Part shown: piece after piece, positions 38,796-46,599 of the stretch
How the letters are laid out: each line of letters begins with the position of its first letter
Numbering within the stretch: the first letter of the stretch is position 1
Source: Lysobacter sp. Root690
GTDB taxonomy: Bacteria; Pseudomonadota; Gammaproteobacteria; Xanthomonadales; Xanthomonadaceae
Direction of reading: 5' to 3'
DNA: 60,031 nucleotides
Assembly: GCF_001427785.1 (NCBI RefSeq)
Contig: NZ_LMHM01000011.1
Coordinates: 13,050-73,080, forward strand
Notes under the pieces: generated by a model
What the model was told of the DNA's origin: nothing
The model's database searches: none
Seen by the model: the letters and a program-made list of their open reading frames with translations, nothing else
Program-made: the position numbers and the translations under genes

Positions 38796-39833
38796 ATGAC
38801 TAACAACGCATTGCGCTTCCCCGCGGAGTGGGAACCCCAATCCGCGGTTCTTATCGCGTGGCCGAACGCCGACACCGACTGGGCCGATCGCCTGGGCGAG
38901 GTCGAGGAAACCTACATCGCGCTGGTCGCGGCCATCACCCGCTTCCAGCCCGTGCTGATCTGCGTGGCCGACGACGACGTGCAGGCGTATGCCCGCGCGC
39001 GCTTGTCCTCGGCGCGGATCGACATGGGCGCGGTGCGTTTCATCGACGCGCCCTACGACGACACCTGGCTGCGCGACTCCGGCCCGATCACGCTGAAAGC
39101 TGGCGACGGCTTCCGCCTGCTCGATTTCCGCTTCACCGGCTGGGGCGGCAAGTTCGACGCCAGCCAGGACGATCTGCTGGTGGAACGGCTCAGCGATCAG
39201 GGAATTTTCGCGAACAGTGAGCGCCAAAGCATTGATTTTGCTTTGGAAGGCGGCGGCATCGAGACCGACGGCGCGGGCACTTTGCTGAGCACCTGGCAGT
39301 GCCTGCACGAGCGTCACCCGGACGCCAGCCGCGAAGAGATCACCGCCAAGCTGTCGGCCTGGCTGCGGCAGGACCGGGTGCTGTGGCTGGACCACGGCTA
39401 TCTGGAGGGCGACGACACCGACGCCCACATCGACACCCTGGCCCGCTTCGCCGCGGTCGACGCCATCGTCTACCAGGGCTGCGACGATCCGGCCGATTCG
39501 CATTACGACGAGCTGCAGGCCATGGCCGCCGAACTGGCCGCGCTGCGCACCCGCGATGGCCAGCCGTATCGCCTGTTCGCATTGCCGTGGGCGCAGCCGA
39601 TCATCGACGAAAACCGAAGGTTGGCAGCCAGTTACGCCAACTTCCTCATCGTCAACGGCGCCGTGCTGATGCCGGCCTACGGCGACGCCCGCGACGGCGA
39701 AGCCCAGGCGGTGCTGGCGCAGGCCTTCCCGGACCGCGAGATCGTCCCGGTGCCGTGCCGTCCGCTGATCTGGCAGAACGGCAGCCTGCATTGCGTGACC
39801 ATGCAGTTGCCACGGGGCGTGGTCGCGGGCTGA
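38796..39833 (+). CDS. aguA: agmatine deiminase
   Basis: Hydrolyses agmatine to N-carbamoylputrescine and ammonia, first half of the ADI-independent putrescine route. 345 residues of the pentein fold with the nucleophile Cys333 in NGSLHCVTMQLPRG, acidic and His residues in DDTWLRDSGPI (near 88-98) and WLDHGYLEGDDTDAHID (about 198-214). The N-terminus FPAEWEPQSAVLIAWP is characteristic. A near-perfect hairpin (39864-39888) follows. aguB is 830 bases downstream with a lipoprotein gene in between. Confidence 0.96.
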   Translation: MTNNALRFPAEWEPQSAVLIAWPNADTDWADRLGEVEETYIALVAAITRFQPVLICVADDDVQAYARARLSSARIDMGAVRFIDAPYDDTWLRDSGPITLKAGDGFRLLDFRFTGWGGKFDASQDDLLVERLSDQGIFANSERQSIDFALEGGGIETDGAGTLLSTWQCLHERHPDASREEITAKLSAWLRQDRVLWLDHGYLEGDDTDAHIDTLARFAAVDAIVYQGCDDPADSHYDELQAMAAELAALRTRDGQPYRLFALPWAQPIIDENRRLAASYANFLIVNGAVLMPAYGDARDGEAQAVLAQAFPDREIVPVPCRPLIWQNGSLHCVTMQLPRGVVAG

Positions 39834-39863
39834 GGTCTCGCCTCGTCCTGAGCCAACACAGAC

Positions 39864-39892
39864 ATCGGCCGCCGCTTCGGCGGCCGATTTGT
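39864..39892 (+). terminator. intrinsic terminator of aguA
   Basis: ATCGGCCGCCG (39864-39874), loop CTT, CGGCGGCCGAT (39878-39888): an 11-bp stem ending in TTGT. No long T-run, but the stem is strong and the position directly after the stop codon is right. Confidence 0.75.
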
Positions 39893-40029
39893 ATGTAACG
39901 GGCCACGGGCCATTTAGCTCCAGGCCATCCACGTCCCAAGCCGCCGCGAGGCTTGGCGAACGGATACCACTGCGACATTCTCCGGCATCTATACGCCACC
40001 CTCCATTCGCGCGCGGCTCAGGGGATCTC

Positions 40030-40569
40030 ATGCGTCGAACCATCCTTGCTACCGGCCTGGCTCTCGCCGTGGCCGGCCTGCTCAGCGGCTGCGGCCCGCG
40101 CTACTACAAGCCGCAATCGCTGGGCGCCGGCACCGCGACCTTGAACATGAGCCGGGGCGCCATGCACCTGGGCGCTCGTTCCCTGCAGGTGTACGCCGGT
40201 TATCGCGACCGCCAATGCTCGCGATCGGCGGGAACTGGCCGCCTGGGCTGGATGTTCACCTACGCGACCGTGAACAAGACCGCCGTGGTCGACGCCGGCC
40301 AACGGCTCTACCTTATCGCCGGGTTGCACGAATACAGCGTCGGAGGCCCGCCTGATCAATCGAGCGAGCGGGGCATGTACATGACCCACGGCACCTGCCG
40401 CAATCTGGCCAGCTTCATTCCACAGGCCGGCCACAGCTACGAAATCATCCAGGAGCAACACCGGCCGCACACCTGCGAGCTGCGGGTGCTGGACCAGGGC
40501 ACCGACGCAGCGCCGTCGGACCTGACCGTCGAGGATCCCCGCAACTGTCCGCTCGAAGCCGCCGGCTGA
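40030..40569 (+). CDS. hypothetical lipoprotein
   Basis: 179 residues from the ATG at 40030. Signal peptide with lipobox LLSGC, lipidated Cys21. The mature domain is beta-rich with several aromatic residues and five cysteines (YRDRQCS, HGTCRN, HTCELR, RNCPLE) that may pair as disulfides. I do not recognise a family. It sits between aguA and aguB, with separate terminator and start, so it is probably an independent insertion between the polyamine genes. It is likely outer-membrane or periplasmic; the CGPRYY after the lipobox gives no sorting clue. Confidence 0.75.
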   Translation: MRRTILATGLALAVAGLLSGCGPRYYKPQSLGAGTATLNMSRGAMHLGARSLQVYAGYRDRQCSRSAGTGRLGWMFTYATVNKTAVVDAGQRLYLIAGLHEYSVGGPPDQSSERGMYMTHGTCRNLASFIPQAGHSYEIIQEQHRPHTCELRVLDQGTDAAPSDLTVEDPRNCPLEAAG

Positions 40570-40665
40570 TCCGGCGCCCGTCGCACGAGGCCGATCGCGC
40601 GACAGAGCAGTCGCGGTCTTCGGCTTTACAATGATCGGCCCCACGCTCGTGATTGCGACCCGACG

Positions 40666-41553
40666 ATGAAGCCCACCACCCTCCCCGTCGCCCTGATCCA
40701 GGACCGCGACCACGGCTCGCGCGAGGCCAATCTGGCCAATATCGAAAGCCGCGTCGCCGAAGCGGCCAAGCAAGGCGCCAAGCTGGTGCTGCTGCAGGAA
40801 CTGCACAACGGGCCGTATTTCTGCCAGCACGAATCGGTGAGCGAATTCGATCTGGCCGAGCCGATTCCCGGCCCGAGCACCCAGCGCCTGGGCGCGTTGG
40901 CCAAGCAGCACGGCGTGGTGTTGGTCAGCTCGCTGTTCGAGCGCCGCGCGGCCGGGCTGTACCACAACACCGCGGTGGTCTATGAAACCGACGGCTCCAT
41001 CGCCGGCAAGTACCGCAAGATGCATATCCCGGACGATCCGGGCTTCTACGAGAAGTTCTATTTCACCCCGGGCGATATCGGCTTCGAGCCGATCGACACC
41101 TCGGTCGGCCGCCTGGGCGTGCTGGTGTGTTGGGACCAGTGGTATCCGGAAGGCGCGCGGCTGATGGCGCTGGCCGGCGCCGATCTGCTGCTGTACCCGA
41201 CCGCGATCGGCTGGGACCCGGACGATCAGCAGGACGAAAAAGACCGTCAGCGCATGGCCTGGATCCTCAGCCACCGCGGCCACGCGGTCGCCAACGGCTT
41301 GCCGGTGCTCAGCGTCAATCGCGTGGGCCATGAGCCCTCGCCGATCGGCGCCTCGGGCATCCAGTTCTGGGGGTCGAGCCATGTGCTGGGACCGCAGGGC
41401 GAGTACCTGGCCGAGGCCAAGACCGCCGAGCCCGAGATCGTGATGGCGCAGGTCGACCTGGGCCGCAGCGAACACGTGCGGCGGATCTGGCCGTTCCTGC
41501 GCGATCGCCGCATCGACGCCTACGCCGACCTGCTCAAGCGGTACCGCGATTGA
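40666..41553 (+). CDS. aguB: N-carbamoylputrescine amidase
   Basis: Nitrilase-superfamily amidase that turns N-carbamoylputrescine into putrescine, CO2 and ammonia. 295 residues with the catalytic triad Glu45 (LVLLQELHNGPYFCQ), Lys118 (GKYRKMHIPDDPG) and Cys155 (GVLVCWDQWYPE). The flanking HYGVIGWDP-type region GWDPDDQQDEKDRQRM is typical for AguB. Its stop codon overlaps the start of the next gene (TTGA). With aguA it completes agmatine to putrescine. Confidence 0.96.
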   Translation: MKPTTLPVALIQDRDHGSREANLANIESRVAEAAKQGAKLVLLQELHNGPYFCQHESVSEFDLAEPIPGPSTQRLGALAKQHGVVLVSSLFERRAAGLYHNTAVVYETDGSIAGKYRKMHIPDDPGFYEKFYFTPGDIGFEPIDTSVGRLGVLVCWDQWYPEGARLMALAGADLLLYPTAIGWDPDDQQDEKDRQRMAWILSHRGHAVANGLPVLSVNRVGHEPSPIGASGIQFWGSSHVLGPQGEYLAEAKTAEPEIVMAQVDLGRSEHVRRIWPFLRDRRIDAYADLLKRYRD

Positions 41554-42113
41554 GCCCGGCCGCGCCCGCGTCGTTGCAACTGCGCCCGGCGGCCGAAAGC
41601 GATCTGGCCGCGATCCATGCCCTGTACGCGGTCGAGGTGCGCGAGCACTTGGCGACCTACGAATACGACGTGCCCGACCTGGCCGAGATGCATCGCCGCT
41701 GGCGCGCGATCGTCGACGCGGGCTATCCCTATCTGGTCGCCGAATGCGACGGCACCTTCGCCGGTTACGCCTACGCGACCAGTTACCGCACCCGCATCGG
41801 TTATCGCTGGACGGTGGAGAACTCGGTCTACATCGAACCGGCGTTTCACGGCCGCGGCATCGGCCGCGCGCTGATGCTGCGGCTGATCGACGACTGCACC
41901 GCGCTGGGGTTCCGGCAGATGGTCGCGGTGATCGGCGACGGCAGCAACGCCGCCTCGATGGCGCTGCACGAGCGCCTGGGTTTCAAGCTCGCCGGCGTGT
42001 TTCACGGCCTGGGCCGCAAACACGGGCGCTGGCTGGACACGGTGCAGATGGTGTTGCCGCTCGGCGACGGCAATGTCGGCGAGCCCGATGAGAACGTGCC
42101 TGGGTTGAAGTAA
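41550..42113 (+). CDS. GNAT acetyltransferase, phosphinothricin/methionine-sulfoximine type
   Basis: 187 residues, if started at TTG 41550 which overlaps the aguB stop by four bases (TTGA); another start is possible at TTG 41574. GNAT motif A is VENSVYIEPAFHGRGIGRALM (about 90-110) with acetyl-CoA loop GRGIGRA. The preceding AYATSYRTRIGYRWTVENSVYI is typical of PAT/MddA-type acetyltransferases. The substrate is probably an amino-acid analogue such as methionine sulfoximine or phosphinothricin, inferred from the family. The overlap with aguB suggests co-expression. Confidence 0.88.
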   Translation: MSPAAPASLQLRPAAESDLAAIHALYAVEVREHLATYEYDVPDLAEMHRRWRAIVDAGYPYLVAECDGTFAGYAYATSYRTRIGYRWTVENSVYIEPAFHGRGIGRALMLRLIDDCTALGFRQMVAVIGDGSNAASMALHERLGFKLAGVFHGLGRKHGRWLDTVQMVLPLGDGNVGEPDENVPGLK

Positions 42114-42328
42114 GCCCGTCTCGAATAAGCCGATCGCTCGTGGCCGAAACGATGCTTGAGGTCGGTGGGTCACTCGGCTTGCGTGGGCGCGGCCTCAGCC
42201 TCGGCGCCTTTCGTTCCGATCGCATCGATATTCCATCGCGACGGTTCGAACTGCGCCGGGCCTGAATGGCCTTGCCACCAAACCTCCGGCCGCATCATCG
42301 CGAGCGGAAGCAATTCACCTGCATCGGA

Positions 42329-43363
42329 TCAAGCCTCCGACACACGCACCACCAACTTGCCGAAGTTGCGCCCTTCGAGCAGACCGATGAACGCCTCCGG
42401 CGCGTTCTCCAGACCGTCGATCACGTCCTCGCGCACTATCACGCGGCCAGAGTCGATCCACTCGCCCATGTCGCGGCGGAAGGCCTCGAAGCGGTCGGCA
42501 TAGTGGTCGAGGATGATGAAACCCTGCATGCGGATGCGCTGTTGCAGCACCGTCGCCATCAGCAACGGCAGACGGTTGGGCCCGGGCGGCAGGCTCTGGC
42601 GGTTGTAATCGGCGATGTGCCCGCATACCGGCACCCGCGCGCCCTGGTTGAGCAACGGCAGCACCGCGTCGAACACTTCGCCGCCGACGTTCTCGAAATA
42701 CACGTCGATGCCGTCGGCGCAGGCCGCGGCGAGTTGCTCGGCCCAGCGCGGATCGTGGCGGTCCAGGCAGACATCGAAGCCCAGCGTCTCGACCGCATAC
42801 CGGCATTTGTCGGCACCGCCGGCGATGCCGACCACGCGCGCGCCCTTGAGCTTGGCGATCTGCCCGACCACCGAACCGACCGCGCCGGTCGCCGCGGCCA
42901 CCACCACGGTCTCGCCCGGCCGGGGCTGGCCGATATCGAGCAGGCCGACATAGGCGGTGAACGCCGGCATGCCGAGCCCGCCCAGCGCGCGCGAAGGCTG
43001 CGCCATATCGCCGAGCGCGGTCAGGTCCGTGCCGTCGGACAGCGTGTAGTCCTGCCAGCCGGCGTTGGCGAGCACCAAATCGCCGACCTGGAAGCCGGGA
43101 TGCCTGGACACGACCACGCGGCTGACCGTGCCGCCGATCATCGGCGCGCCCAGGATCACGCCGGGCGCATACGAGGTGCCGCCTTCTTCCATCAAGGTAC
43201 GCATGTAGGGATCGAGCGACAGATACTCGGTGCGCAACAGCACCTGACCTTCGGCCGGCACCGGCACGGCGGCATGATCGAGGCGGAAGTCCTGCGCGGT
43301 CGGCAAACCTTGCGGACGGGCGGCGAGAAGGAAGCGGCGATTTACGGTGTCGCTTTGCGGCAT
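42329..43363 (-). CDS. NADP-dependent oxidoreductase, CurA/MDR family
   Basis: 344 residues. GroES-like N-terminal domain and a Rossmann domain with AAATGAVGSVVGQIAKLKGARVVGIAGG at about 152-180. The absence of zinc ligands, and motifs YLSLDPYMR and DVYFENVGGEVFDAV, match the leukotriene B4 12-hydroxydehydrogenase/CurA group that reduces alpha,beta-unsaturated carbonyls with NADPH. The promoter holds a 15-bp operator that is repeated before the neighbouring TetR gene, so an electrophile-responsive regulator probably controls it. 162 bases separate the two genes. Confidence 0.92.
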   Translation of the reverse strand: MPQSDTVNRRFLLAARPQGLPTAQDFRLDHAAVPVPAEGQVLLRTEYLSLDPYMRTLMEEGGTSYAPGVILGAPMIGGTVSRVVVSRHPGFQVGDLVLANAGWQDYTLSDGTDLTALGDMAQPSRALGGLGMPAFTAYVGLLDIGQPRPGETVVVAAATGAVGSVVGQIAKLKGARVVGIAGGADKCRYAVETLGFDVCLDRHDPRWAEQLAAACADGIDVYFENVGGEVFDAVLPLLNQGARVPVCGHIADYNRQSLPPGPNRLPLLMATVLQQRIRMQGFIILDHYADRFEAFRRDMGEWIDSGRVIVREDVIDGLENAPEAFIGLLEGRNFGKLVVRVSEA

Positions 43364-43464
43364 GGGATGAGGTCCGGTTGGCGTGGAAGATCGGATGAAT
43401 TGCTGCGGTTGTGTACAGACGCGGCGGCGGCAGGCAGAGGTGATTCCGGGTGGTCGCAGCTTTA

Positions 43465-43493
43465 AATAGACCGGTCGTCTATAAAACAGACAA
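43465..43493 (-). promoter_or_regulatory. promoter of the CurA-like gene with a TetR operator
   Basis: On the minus strand TTGTCT (43488-43493) and TCTATT (43465-43470) have a 17-base spacer, into which the operator TAGACCGGTCGTCTA (43467-43481) is set. Binding there would block RNA polymerase. The inferred transcript leader is about 95 bases. Confidence 0.6.
43467..43481. promoter_or_regulatory. TetR operator copy 1, TAGACCGGTCGTCTA
   Basis: Perfect inverted repeat TAGAC-CGGTC-GTCTA. An identical 15-mer lies at 44150-44164 before the TetR gene. The motif resembles known NemR and LmrA/YxaF sites. Confidence 0.85.
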
Positions 43494-43525
43494 AGAAAAG
43501 GCGGGAAGGCCTGCGCCTTCCCGCC

Positions 43526-44128
43526 TCAGGCGATCGCGACCAGTCCCAGCAAGTGCCGGGTGCTGGCCATGGCGGTGTCCAGCGGCGCGCGGTCGCGGGT
43601 GATCTTGGCCAGCAGGCTGGCGCCGAGCCAGTTCTGGTAAAGCTCGGCGCCCGCCAGGGCGGCATCGCGAGGGGCCGTCAGCGAACCGTCCGCGCGACCG
43701 GCTTCGATGCAGCGGGCCAGCCGGTCGGTGATCCCGCGGGTGCCGCGCGCCAGCGCCGCGCGCATGCTTTCGGACAGATCGCAGACCTCGGCCCCGAGCT
43801 TGACCACCAAGCAGCGGCTCTGCGCTTCATCGCCGGTCTGCGAATCCAGCCAGTCGTGGAAGTAAGCGCTCACTCGCTGCGCCGCCGTGCCCGGCTGCGC
43901 CAGCAGCTCGTCCATCCGCCCCAGGTAATCGGCGAAATAGGCTTCGAGCACGGCCTCGCCGAACGCCTCCTTGGAGCCGAAGTAGTGATAGAACGAACCC
44001 TTCGGCACCTGCGCCGCGCTCAGAATCTCGGCCAGGCCGACCGCGGTGAAGCCCTTGCGCAGCAGCAAGGGATGGGCGACGTCGAGGATGTGTTGGCGGA
44101 CGTCGGCTGTGGCGGGAGTGGCGTTCAT
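43526..44128 (-). CDS. TetR-family regulator controlling the CurA-like reductase
   Basis: 200 residues from the ATG at 44128 (a start at 44149 adds seven residues that would overlap the operator). HTH (about 8-54): HILDVAHPLLLRKGFTAVGLAEILSAAQVPKGSFYHYFGSKE. The C-terminal domain has two cysteines (SRCLVVKLG and CDLSE) that might sense electrophiles, as in NemR. Operator copies in its own promoter and the reductase promoter show it as the regulator of both. The inducer is unknown; quinones or aldehydes are guesses from the family. Confidence 0.9.
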   Translation of the reverse strand: MNATPATADVRQHILDVAHPLLLRKGFTAVGLAEILSAAQVPKGSFYHYFGSKEAFGEAVLEAYFADYLGRMDELLAQPGTAAQRVSAYFHDWLDSQTGDEAQSRCLVVKLGAEVCDLSESMRAALARGTRGITDRLARCIEAGRADGSLTAPRDAALAGAELYQNWLGASLLAKITRDRAPLDTAMASTRHLLGLVAIA

Positions 44129-44149
44129 GGCAGGCACATTAGCGGCCAT

Positions 44150-44164
44150 TAGACCGGTCGTCTA
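44150..44164. promoter_or_regulatory. TetR operator copy 2, TAGACCGGTCGTCTA
   Basis: Identical to the site at 43467. It starts 22 bases before the TetR ATG and so is placed for autorepression. It is preceded by AT and followed by GTG, so the flanks differ from copy 1. Confidence 0.85.
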
Positions 44165-44594
44165 GTGACGGTTGGCGAGGCCTCAACCGGGCCATTCTGT
44201 CCCGGGGCCGCGGCTCGGCGAGCGCTGGACTGCCAAAGGCTGGGCGCCTCGATCCGATCCAGTAGCAGACCTTAGGTCTGAGCGGCTGTGCCACAGAAGC
44301 CCCATGCCAATTCGTGCGAGGGCCTTTGCATGCGGCTCAACCCTGGCCCGGCGCGCTGCGACTGCGCCATGGCTACGCCACCGAGCAAGCGCGCGACGGC
44401 CGGGACCGCACAGCCGGCCCCACCCACTGAGTTCGACTCAGTACCGTGCCAGTTCGACCTAAGCCCGCATCCCGATGCACACCTGCGCCTAAAGACCGAT
44501 GGCCCAGTCACGCGAAAAGCGCACTCTCGACACTAAGCCTGTGCTCGGCTTTACTCGATCCGCACACTCGCTGCCGACGAACGGCGACAATAAA
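44165..44594. other. no gene seen between the two TetR modules
   Basis: The stretch has several overlapping frames without consistent coding character. It may contain the minus-strand promoter of the first TetR gene. No repeat or RNA structure stands out. An in-frame extension of the second TetR gene up to 44499 is considered unlikely, because the translated part has no family similarity. Confidence 0.45.
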
Positions 44595-44610
44595 ACGAAC
44601 GGACGTGCTA
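44595..44610. promoter_or_regulatory. operator copy 1 of the second TetR, ACGAACGGACGTGCTA
   Basis: Ends 11 bases before the TetR ATG at 44622, within the core promoter region. It matches the inverted 16-mer at 45279-45294 in 15 of 16 positions (ACGAACGGACGTGCTA against ACGAACGGTCGTGCTA). Confidence 0.65.
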
Positions 44611-44621
44611 TTTTCCACCCC

Positions 44622-45236
44622 ATGTCGACCCTGACCGCCACCAACAAAGGCGCCGCCACCCGCGACGCGATCCTCGAGCAGGCCTACGGCATTGCCTGCT
44701 CGGCCGGATTGGAAGGGCTGTCGATCGGTCCGCTCGCGGCCGCAGTCGGCATGTCCAAGAGCGGCGTGTTCGCTCACTTCGGTTCGCGCGAGGATCTGCA
44801 ACTCGCCGTGCTCGACATGGCCGGACAGCGTTTCGTCGGCTATGTGCTGCTGCCGGCCTTGCAACAGCCGCGCGGGCTGGTGCGCCTGCGCGCCATCGTG
44901 AATGCCTGGTTCGACTGGTCGCGGCACACCGACGGTGGCTGCGTGCTGCTCGGCGCGGTCAGCGAGTACGACGACCGGCCCGGCCCCCTGCGCGACTGGG
45001 TGGTCGAACAGCAAAAGCGCTGGCGCCAGGTCCTGGGCCAGGCCGTTCAATTGTCCATCGACACCGGCGAACTCGGCGCCGACACCGATACCGAGCAACT
45101 CGCGTTCGAAATCTACGGACTGGCGCTGATCGTGCATCACGATGCCGGCCTGTTCGGTTTCGACGCCGCCACCGAACGCGGCCGGCGCGCCTTCGAGCGC
45201 CTGATCCGCTCCTACGCGCCCTCCCCCACCGCCTGA
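44622..45236 (+). CDS. TetR-family regulator next to a hydrolase
   Basis: 204 residues from the ATG at 44622. HTH (about 12-60): RDAILEQAYGIACSAGLEGLSIGPLAAAVGMSKSGVFAHFGSREDL. The C-terminal domain looks like TetR_C_13-type proteins (RHTDGGCVLLGAVSEYDDRPG). The operator copies before it and at the start of the alpha/beta-hydrolase gene identify it as regulator of both. The ligand is unknown; a fatty-acyl or ester compound is plausible since the neighbour is a hydrolase. Confidence 0.9.
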   Translation: MSTLTATNKGAATRDAILEQAYGIACSAGLEGLSIGPLAAAVGMSKSGVFAHFGSREDLQLAVLDMAGQRFVGYVLLPALQQPRGLVRLRAIVNAWFDWSRHTDGGCVLLGAVSEYDDRPGPLRDWVVEQQKRWRQVLGQAVQLSIDTGELGADTDTEQLAFEIYGLALIVHHDAGLFGFDAATERGRRAFERLIRSYAPSPTA

Positions 45237-45255
45237 GCGCCCGACGAGGTCCGTC

Positions 45256-46182
45256 ATGTACCCGCTTATCGCCAAAATTAGCACGACCGTTCGTAACGCA
45301 ATCAAGCTGTACGGCCTGCGCCTGAGCTTCGTTTTCGGCGGCTGGTTCGCGCCCGAGGCGACCATGCGCCGCGCCGCCGACCTGTTCTGCACCCCGTTCG
45401 CCTCCTCGCGTCGGCGCGCGCTGGCCGCGCCGACCTTTGATGCGCGCGAAGACACGCTCGACATCGACGGCCATGCCATCGCCGCCTATGTCTGGGGCGA
45501 TCCGCAGCGCCAGCCGTATGTGTTGTTCGCGCACGGTTGGTCCAGCCATGGCACCCGCGTCGCCAAGTGGCTGCCGCAGTTGTTGGCCGAAGGCTATGCG
45601 GTGGTCGCGTTCGACCAGCCCGGTCACGGCCGCAGCGGCGGGCGCCTGGCCACCCTGCCCGACTTCACCCGCCATCTGCACCAGGTCGGCGAGCACTACG
45701 GCCCGGCCGCGGCGGTGATCGGCCATTCGCTCGGCGGCGCCGCGGCGCTGCTGGCGATGGCGCGCGGCCTGCGCGCCGAGCGCGCGGTGCTGATCGCGCC
45801 GGCCGCCGATCCGGTCGCCGCGGTCAAACGCTTCGCCCGGTTCCTGTGGGTCGGCGACGATCTGTGCCGACGCATGTTCGCGTATTTCGAAACGCGCATC
45901 GGCATCAGCTTCGATTCGCAGCAGGCGCATCGCAACGCCCCGACCATCGCCCGCCCGGCCCTGATCGTGCACGACCTGGACGATCGCGAAGTGCCCTGGG
46001 CCGAGGGCGAACGTTATGCCCGTTACTGGCCCGATTCGCGCCTGCTCAGCACCCAGGGCCTGGGCCACAACCGCATCGCCGACGACGGCGGCGTGATCGT
46101 CGCGGCGCTGCGCTTCCTGCATGGCGAACAGGTCGGGGACAAAGTGGTGTCGAGCGAGAATCTGCCGTATGGGTTTGCTTGA
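45256..46182 (+). CDS. alpha/beta hydrolase
   Basis: 308 residues; the ATG at 45256 has CGAGGTCC upstream and follows the TetR stop by 19 bases. The nucleophile is Ser158 in GHSLGG, with a catalytic Asp in HDLDDREVP and His in GLGHNRI. The oxyanion loop is FAHGWSSHGTR. The N-terminal 60 residues, with TMRRAADLFCTPFASSRRRA, are typical of this proteobacterial subgroup, whose substrates are unknown. The promoter region is controlled by the upstream TetR, whose operator also lies inside codons 8-13. Confidence 0.9.
   Translation: MYPLIAKISTTVRNAIKLYGLRLSFVFGGWFAPEATMRRAADLFCTPFASSRRRALAAPTFDAREDTLDIDGHAIAAYVWGDPQRQPYVLFAHGWSSHGTRVAKWLPQLLAEGYAVVAFDQPGHGRSGGRLATLPDFTRHLHQVGEHYGPAAAVIGHSLGGAAALLAMARGLRAERAVLIAPAADPVAAVKRFARFLWVGDDLCRRMFAYFETRIGISFDSQQAHRNAPTIARPALIVHDLDDREVPWAEGERYARYWPDSRLLSTQGLGHNRIADDGGVIVAALRFLHGEQVGDKVVSSENLPYGFA
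45279..45294. promoter_or_regulatory. operator copy 2, inside the hydrolase 5' coding region
   Basis: TAGCACGACCGTTCGT, inverted relative to copy 1, with the core ACGA-CCGT-TCGT. It lies at codons 8-13 of the hydrolase, so repression would have to act on elongation or through looping with copy 1 (about 670 bases away), unless the gene starts later. Confidence 0.6.
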
Positions 46183-46599
46183 GTGGCGCCGGGCGAACCC
46201 GCGATCGATATGAAACGGGTAATGAGTCGCCAGCAGTGAGTAACGAGTAAGAGTCCGCGTGGCATGCGATCGGTCTGGTCGGGGCTCCACCCCTCCGGCC
46301 TCGGCCAGGCCGTTCGCCTATCGCACGCGCTGCCGTCGCGGCGGCCTGCGACGGCCCGCAGCGAACCTCGAGCTGGACGATGGCGGGCGAGCGAGACCCG
46401 ACCCGCCCCATCGCCCCCGTACCGCGAGTCGTCCGCCGCATCCGCCGCCACCGCCGCGAAACCACCGCTGCGCGCCGCGCGCCGCCAGTGCCGGACCGCC
46501 GTCGCGGGTTTGCCGGCACCCCTGCCCGACCTCTATGCTGCGGGCCTTTCTGTGCTCCGGCACAGCACCTCGCCGCGCGAGCCAGAAGCCCCCATCCGA
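46183..46599. other. no gene seen before the TraB-family gene
   Basis: 417 bases. The start of the region carries the phrase AGTGAGTAACGAGTAAGAGT (about 46234-46253), a degenerate relative of the GAGTGAG repeats at 8.9 and 34.6 kb. The rest is arginine-rich in all frames. An upstream extension of the TraB frame to 46264 looks non-coding. Confidence 0.45.

Noticed and set aside
44499-44621. 41-residue N-terminal extension of the second TetR regulator
   Set aside because: It would read through the operator and promoter region and has no family similarity.
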